From Promicromonosporaceae bacterium (lineage in GTDB: Bacteria; Actinomycetota; Actinomycetes; Actinomycetales; Cellulomonadaceae): 6,913 nt of DNA. Positions within the stretch are counted from its first letter, which is position 1. Each line of letters starts with the position of its first letter. The stretch covers positions 1 to 6,913 of the forward strand of contig WQZL01000136.1 of the NCBI GenBank assembly GCA_009780755.1, written 5' to 3'. The translations under genes were made by a program, and so were the position numbers. The notes under the pieces are model-generated. The model had not been told where the DNA came from and did no database searches. It worked only from the letters and a program-made list of their open reading frames with translations. This document shows positions 5,589-6,913 of the stretch, in pieces.

Positions 5589-6860
5589 ATGACCTTACCA
5601 AACATGCGACGCCGCGTCGTCGCATCCGTCGCGACATTGACCGTCGCTATCACCACTTTCAGCGGAGTGACGCTTGCCGCCGCTTCACCCGACGATGCTC
5701 CTGCAGGTGTTGCTCCCGCCTCTGCTCAGCGGTTTGTCGACGTGCCCGCCAGTAATCAGTTTCAGCAGCACATTCACTGGCTGGCTGATGAGAACATCAC
5801 CACCGGTTGGCCCGATAACACCTTCCGTCCAACGCTGCCGGTGGAACGCCAGGCCATGGCTGCATTTCTCTTCCGGCACATCGGTGATCCAAGCTTCGCC
5901 GCACCAGTCGTCGCAAGCTTTGCCGATGTGCCTATTGGCCATCCCTTCTTTCGCGAGATCGAGTGGCTGGCGGATAGCGGTGTAACCACCGGTTGGAACA
6001 TGGGCACCCACCGAGAGTTCCGACCTACCAACACAGTGGAGCGCCAGGCCATGGCCGCCTTCTTGTACCGTGCAGCCGATTGTCCGGTCTTTACGGCCTC
6101 AAGCACGGCGCGGTTCACCGACGTGCCAGTAGGCGCAGCTTTCTTCCTGGAGATTGAGTGGCTGGCCTCCACCGGGGTAACCACCGGCTTCCCAGACAAC
6201 ACCTTCCGCCCGACGCAGAACGTGGAGCGCCAGGCCATGGCGGCGTTCTTGTACCGCGCCACAGACCAGGGCCTGTTCGGCTCCGGCCCTGGTTGCCCAG
6301 TGATTACCCCGCCGCCAGTTCAGACTCCTCCCGCGCCCCAGCCGCCCGCTGGCGCGACGGTGGGCAATGGACGTCACATGGTTGGCACAGGTATCGCCCC
6401 CGGCATCTGGGTCAGCTCGGGCGAATCGGCCTGCTATTGGGAGCGCCGGAGTAACACTGGAACTGACTTCGATGGAATCATCGAGAATAGCTTCGGCGGT
6501 GGACAGCGAATCGTCGAAGTTAGATCCACCGACGTGATGTTCGTTTCGAACTTCTGCGGCACCTGGCGACCCATCGCGACCCTGTCTGGCCCCAACCTGA
6601 CGGCCACCAGCCTGGAGGGAATTTATTCAGTAGGTAATGGGGCTGGTCAGTTGCGCCCCGGTCTTTACCGAGTAAATGCCGAGGACAGCGGCTTTGGCTG
6701 CTATGTTGCCTCACTGACTGGCTTCAGTGGCTCGGTTCTCGAGCATGTTCGCGATAACAGCTTCTTCGCTGGTTCGGCCCTGAACACCACCTGGCGAGTC
6801 TTGCCTACGGATGCTGGTTTTGAGACGGCCCGCTGCTCGTGGACGCGAATCGGAGACTGA
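5589..6860 (+). CDS. Secreted S-layer-homology (SLH) protein with duplicated Cys-pair C-terminal domain
   Basis: This 423-residue protein is predicted to be exported and held on the cell surface. Residues 1-32 form a signal peptide: basic MRRR, a hydrophobic core, and a cut probably after the AAA at 30-32. Three SLH repeats follow (about 49-101, 111-165, 176-226), each with FxDVP, a WLAxxxxTTG core, FRPT and VERQAMAAFL(F/Y)R. The usual SLH motif TRAE is replaced by ERQA. A Pro-rich linker (about 237-255) leads to two tandem copies of a small domain (about 258-329 and 343-421), each with a G-x-x-PG-x-(W/Y) turn, a GCY or ACY Cys, a Phe/Ser-Gly stretch and a second Cys near a Trp (C282/C323 and C371/C416), suggesting one disulphide per copy. 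Such units occur in other actinobacterial exported proteins as far as I recall, but no function is established that I can cite. No enzyme motif and no C-terminal LPxTG or membrane anchor is seen. The ATG at 5589 is supported by AAGGAA 5 bases upstream. Confidence 0.9.
   Translation: MTLPNMRRRVVASVATLTVAITTFSGVTLAAASPDDAPAGVAPASAQRFVDVPASNQFQQHIHWLADENITTGWPDNTFRPTLPVERQAMAAFLFRHIGDPSFAAPVVASFADVPIGHPFFREIEWLADSGVTTGWNMGTHREFRPTNTVERQAMAAFLYRAADCPVFTASSTARFTDVPVGAAFFLEIEWLASTGVTTGFPDNTFRPTQNVERQAMAAFLYRATDQGLFGSGPGCPVITPPPVQTPPAPQPPAGATVGNGRHMVGTGIAPGIWVSSGESACYWERRSNTGTDFDGIIENSFGGGQRIVEVRSTDVMFVSNFCGTWRPIATLSGPNLTATSLEGIYSVGNGAGQLRPGLYRVNAEDSGFGCYVASLTGFSGSVLEHVRDNSFFAGSALNTTWRVLPTDAGFETARCSWTRIGD
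5733..6266 (+). repeat. Three SLH-coding repeats conserved at DNA level
   Basis: The repeats span about 5733-5888, 5919-6083 and 6114-6266. The end of each unit is nearly identical in DNA: 6036-6055 and 6222-6241 match over 20 of 20 bases, and 5841-5860 differs at one base. The core encoding the TTG turn (GTAACCACCGG) is also shared by units 2 and 3. Unit 2 carries a small insertion (NMGTHRE in place of PDNT). Units 2 and 3 are closest, pointing to duplication or gene conversion within the gene. Confidence 0.8.
6363..6851 (+). repeat. Two tandem copies of the C-terminal Cys-pair domain
   Basis: Copy A covers about 6363-6575 (residues 259-329) and copy B about 6615-6851 (residues 343-421). 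They align through VGNG followed by PG(I/L)(W/Y), (A/G)CY, ENSF or DNSF, and a TW residue pair. Copy A reads CGTWRPI at its end and copy B CSWTRI. Unlike the SLH units they have diverged at DNA level, so the duplication is older. Confidence 0.65.
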
Positions 6861-6913
6861 TAGTTACCGGCACATGGCCCTTTGGTTAGTGTCAAACTGA
6901 CGTCGATGCCCTC
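6861..6913. other. Right-edge intergenic sequence
   Basis: These 53 bases follow the SLH protein stop. I see no hairpin plus T-run terminator and no gene start within the part that is available. Confidence 0.5.

Noticed and set aside
5774..6262. 162-residue minus-strand open frame with internal repeats
   Set aside because: Its repeats are the mirror of the SLH repeats on the plus strand; no ribosome binding site or domain.
6853..6900. Minus-strand TTTGACA with TAACTAT as a promoter
   Set aside because: The spacing is about 23 bp, too long for a sigma-70-type promoter, and it would read antisense into the SLH gene.

Overview
The window looks like a chromosomal segment from a GC-rich Gram-positive bacterium, most likely an actinomycete (Actinomycetota). 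The evidence is the strong G/C preference at third codon positions, GTG starts without Shine-Dalgarno sequences, a DrrA-like ABC exporter paired with a NarL-type two-component system, a mycobacterial-style D-Ala-D-Ala ligase, and an S-layer-homology protein whose repeats carry the 'RQAMAAFLYR' ending I associate with actinobacterial SLH proteins. I cannot name the species.

Layout. (1) Positions 1-3131, minus strand: a compact operon, read right to left, of ABC ATPase, ABC-2 permease, sensor histidine kinase and the first eight codons of a response regulator cut by the window edge. The last two junctions overlap (8 bp and 4 bp), which points to translational coupling. By analogy with LnrLMN/LnrJK-type modules, it is a drug- or envelope-stress exporter controlled by its own two-component system. 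(2) Positions 3132-3314: an intergenic region dominated by a 76-bp element, a perfect 27-bp inverted repeat whose arms each contain a nested direct repeat of GAGATCGT. It lies 18 bp after the stop of the Sua5 gene and about 90 bp before the ABC operon start. It lacks the U-tract of a normal terminator. (3) Positions 3315-4334, minus strand: a full-length Sua5-type threonylcarbamoyl-AMP synthase (tRNA t6A synthesis). (4) Positions 4354-5487, plus strand: D-alanine-D-alanine ligase, divergent from sua5 with only 19 bp between the two GTG start codons; both look leaderless. (5) Positions 5589-6860, plus strand: a secreted protein with a signal peptide, three SLH repeats, a Pro-rich linker and two tandem copies of a Cys-pair, Trp/Gly-rich domain.

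The genes are mostly a housekeeping core (tRNA modification, peptidoglycan precursor) flanked by envelope functions (an exporter with its sensor, and a cell-surface protein). The items most worth a second look are the palindromic element at 3221-3296, the back-to-back sua5/ddl start region, and the duplicated C-terminal domain of the SLH protein. I found no CRISPR array, tRNA, rRNA or insertion sequence. No stretch longer than about 190 bp lacks a gene.
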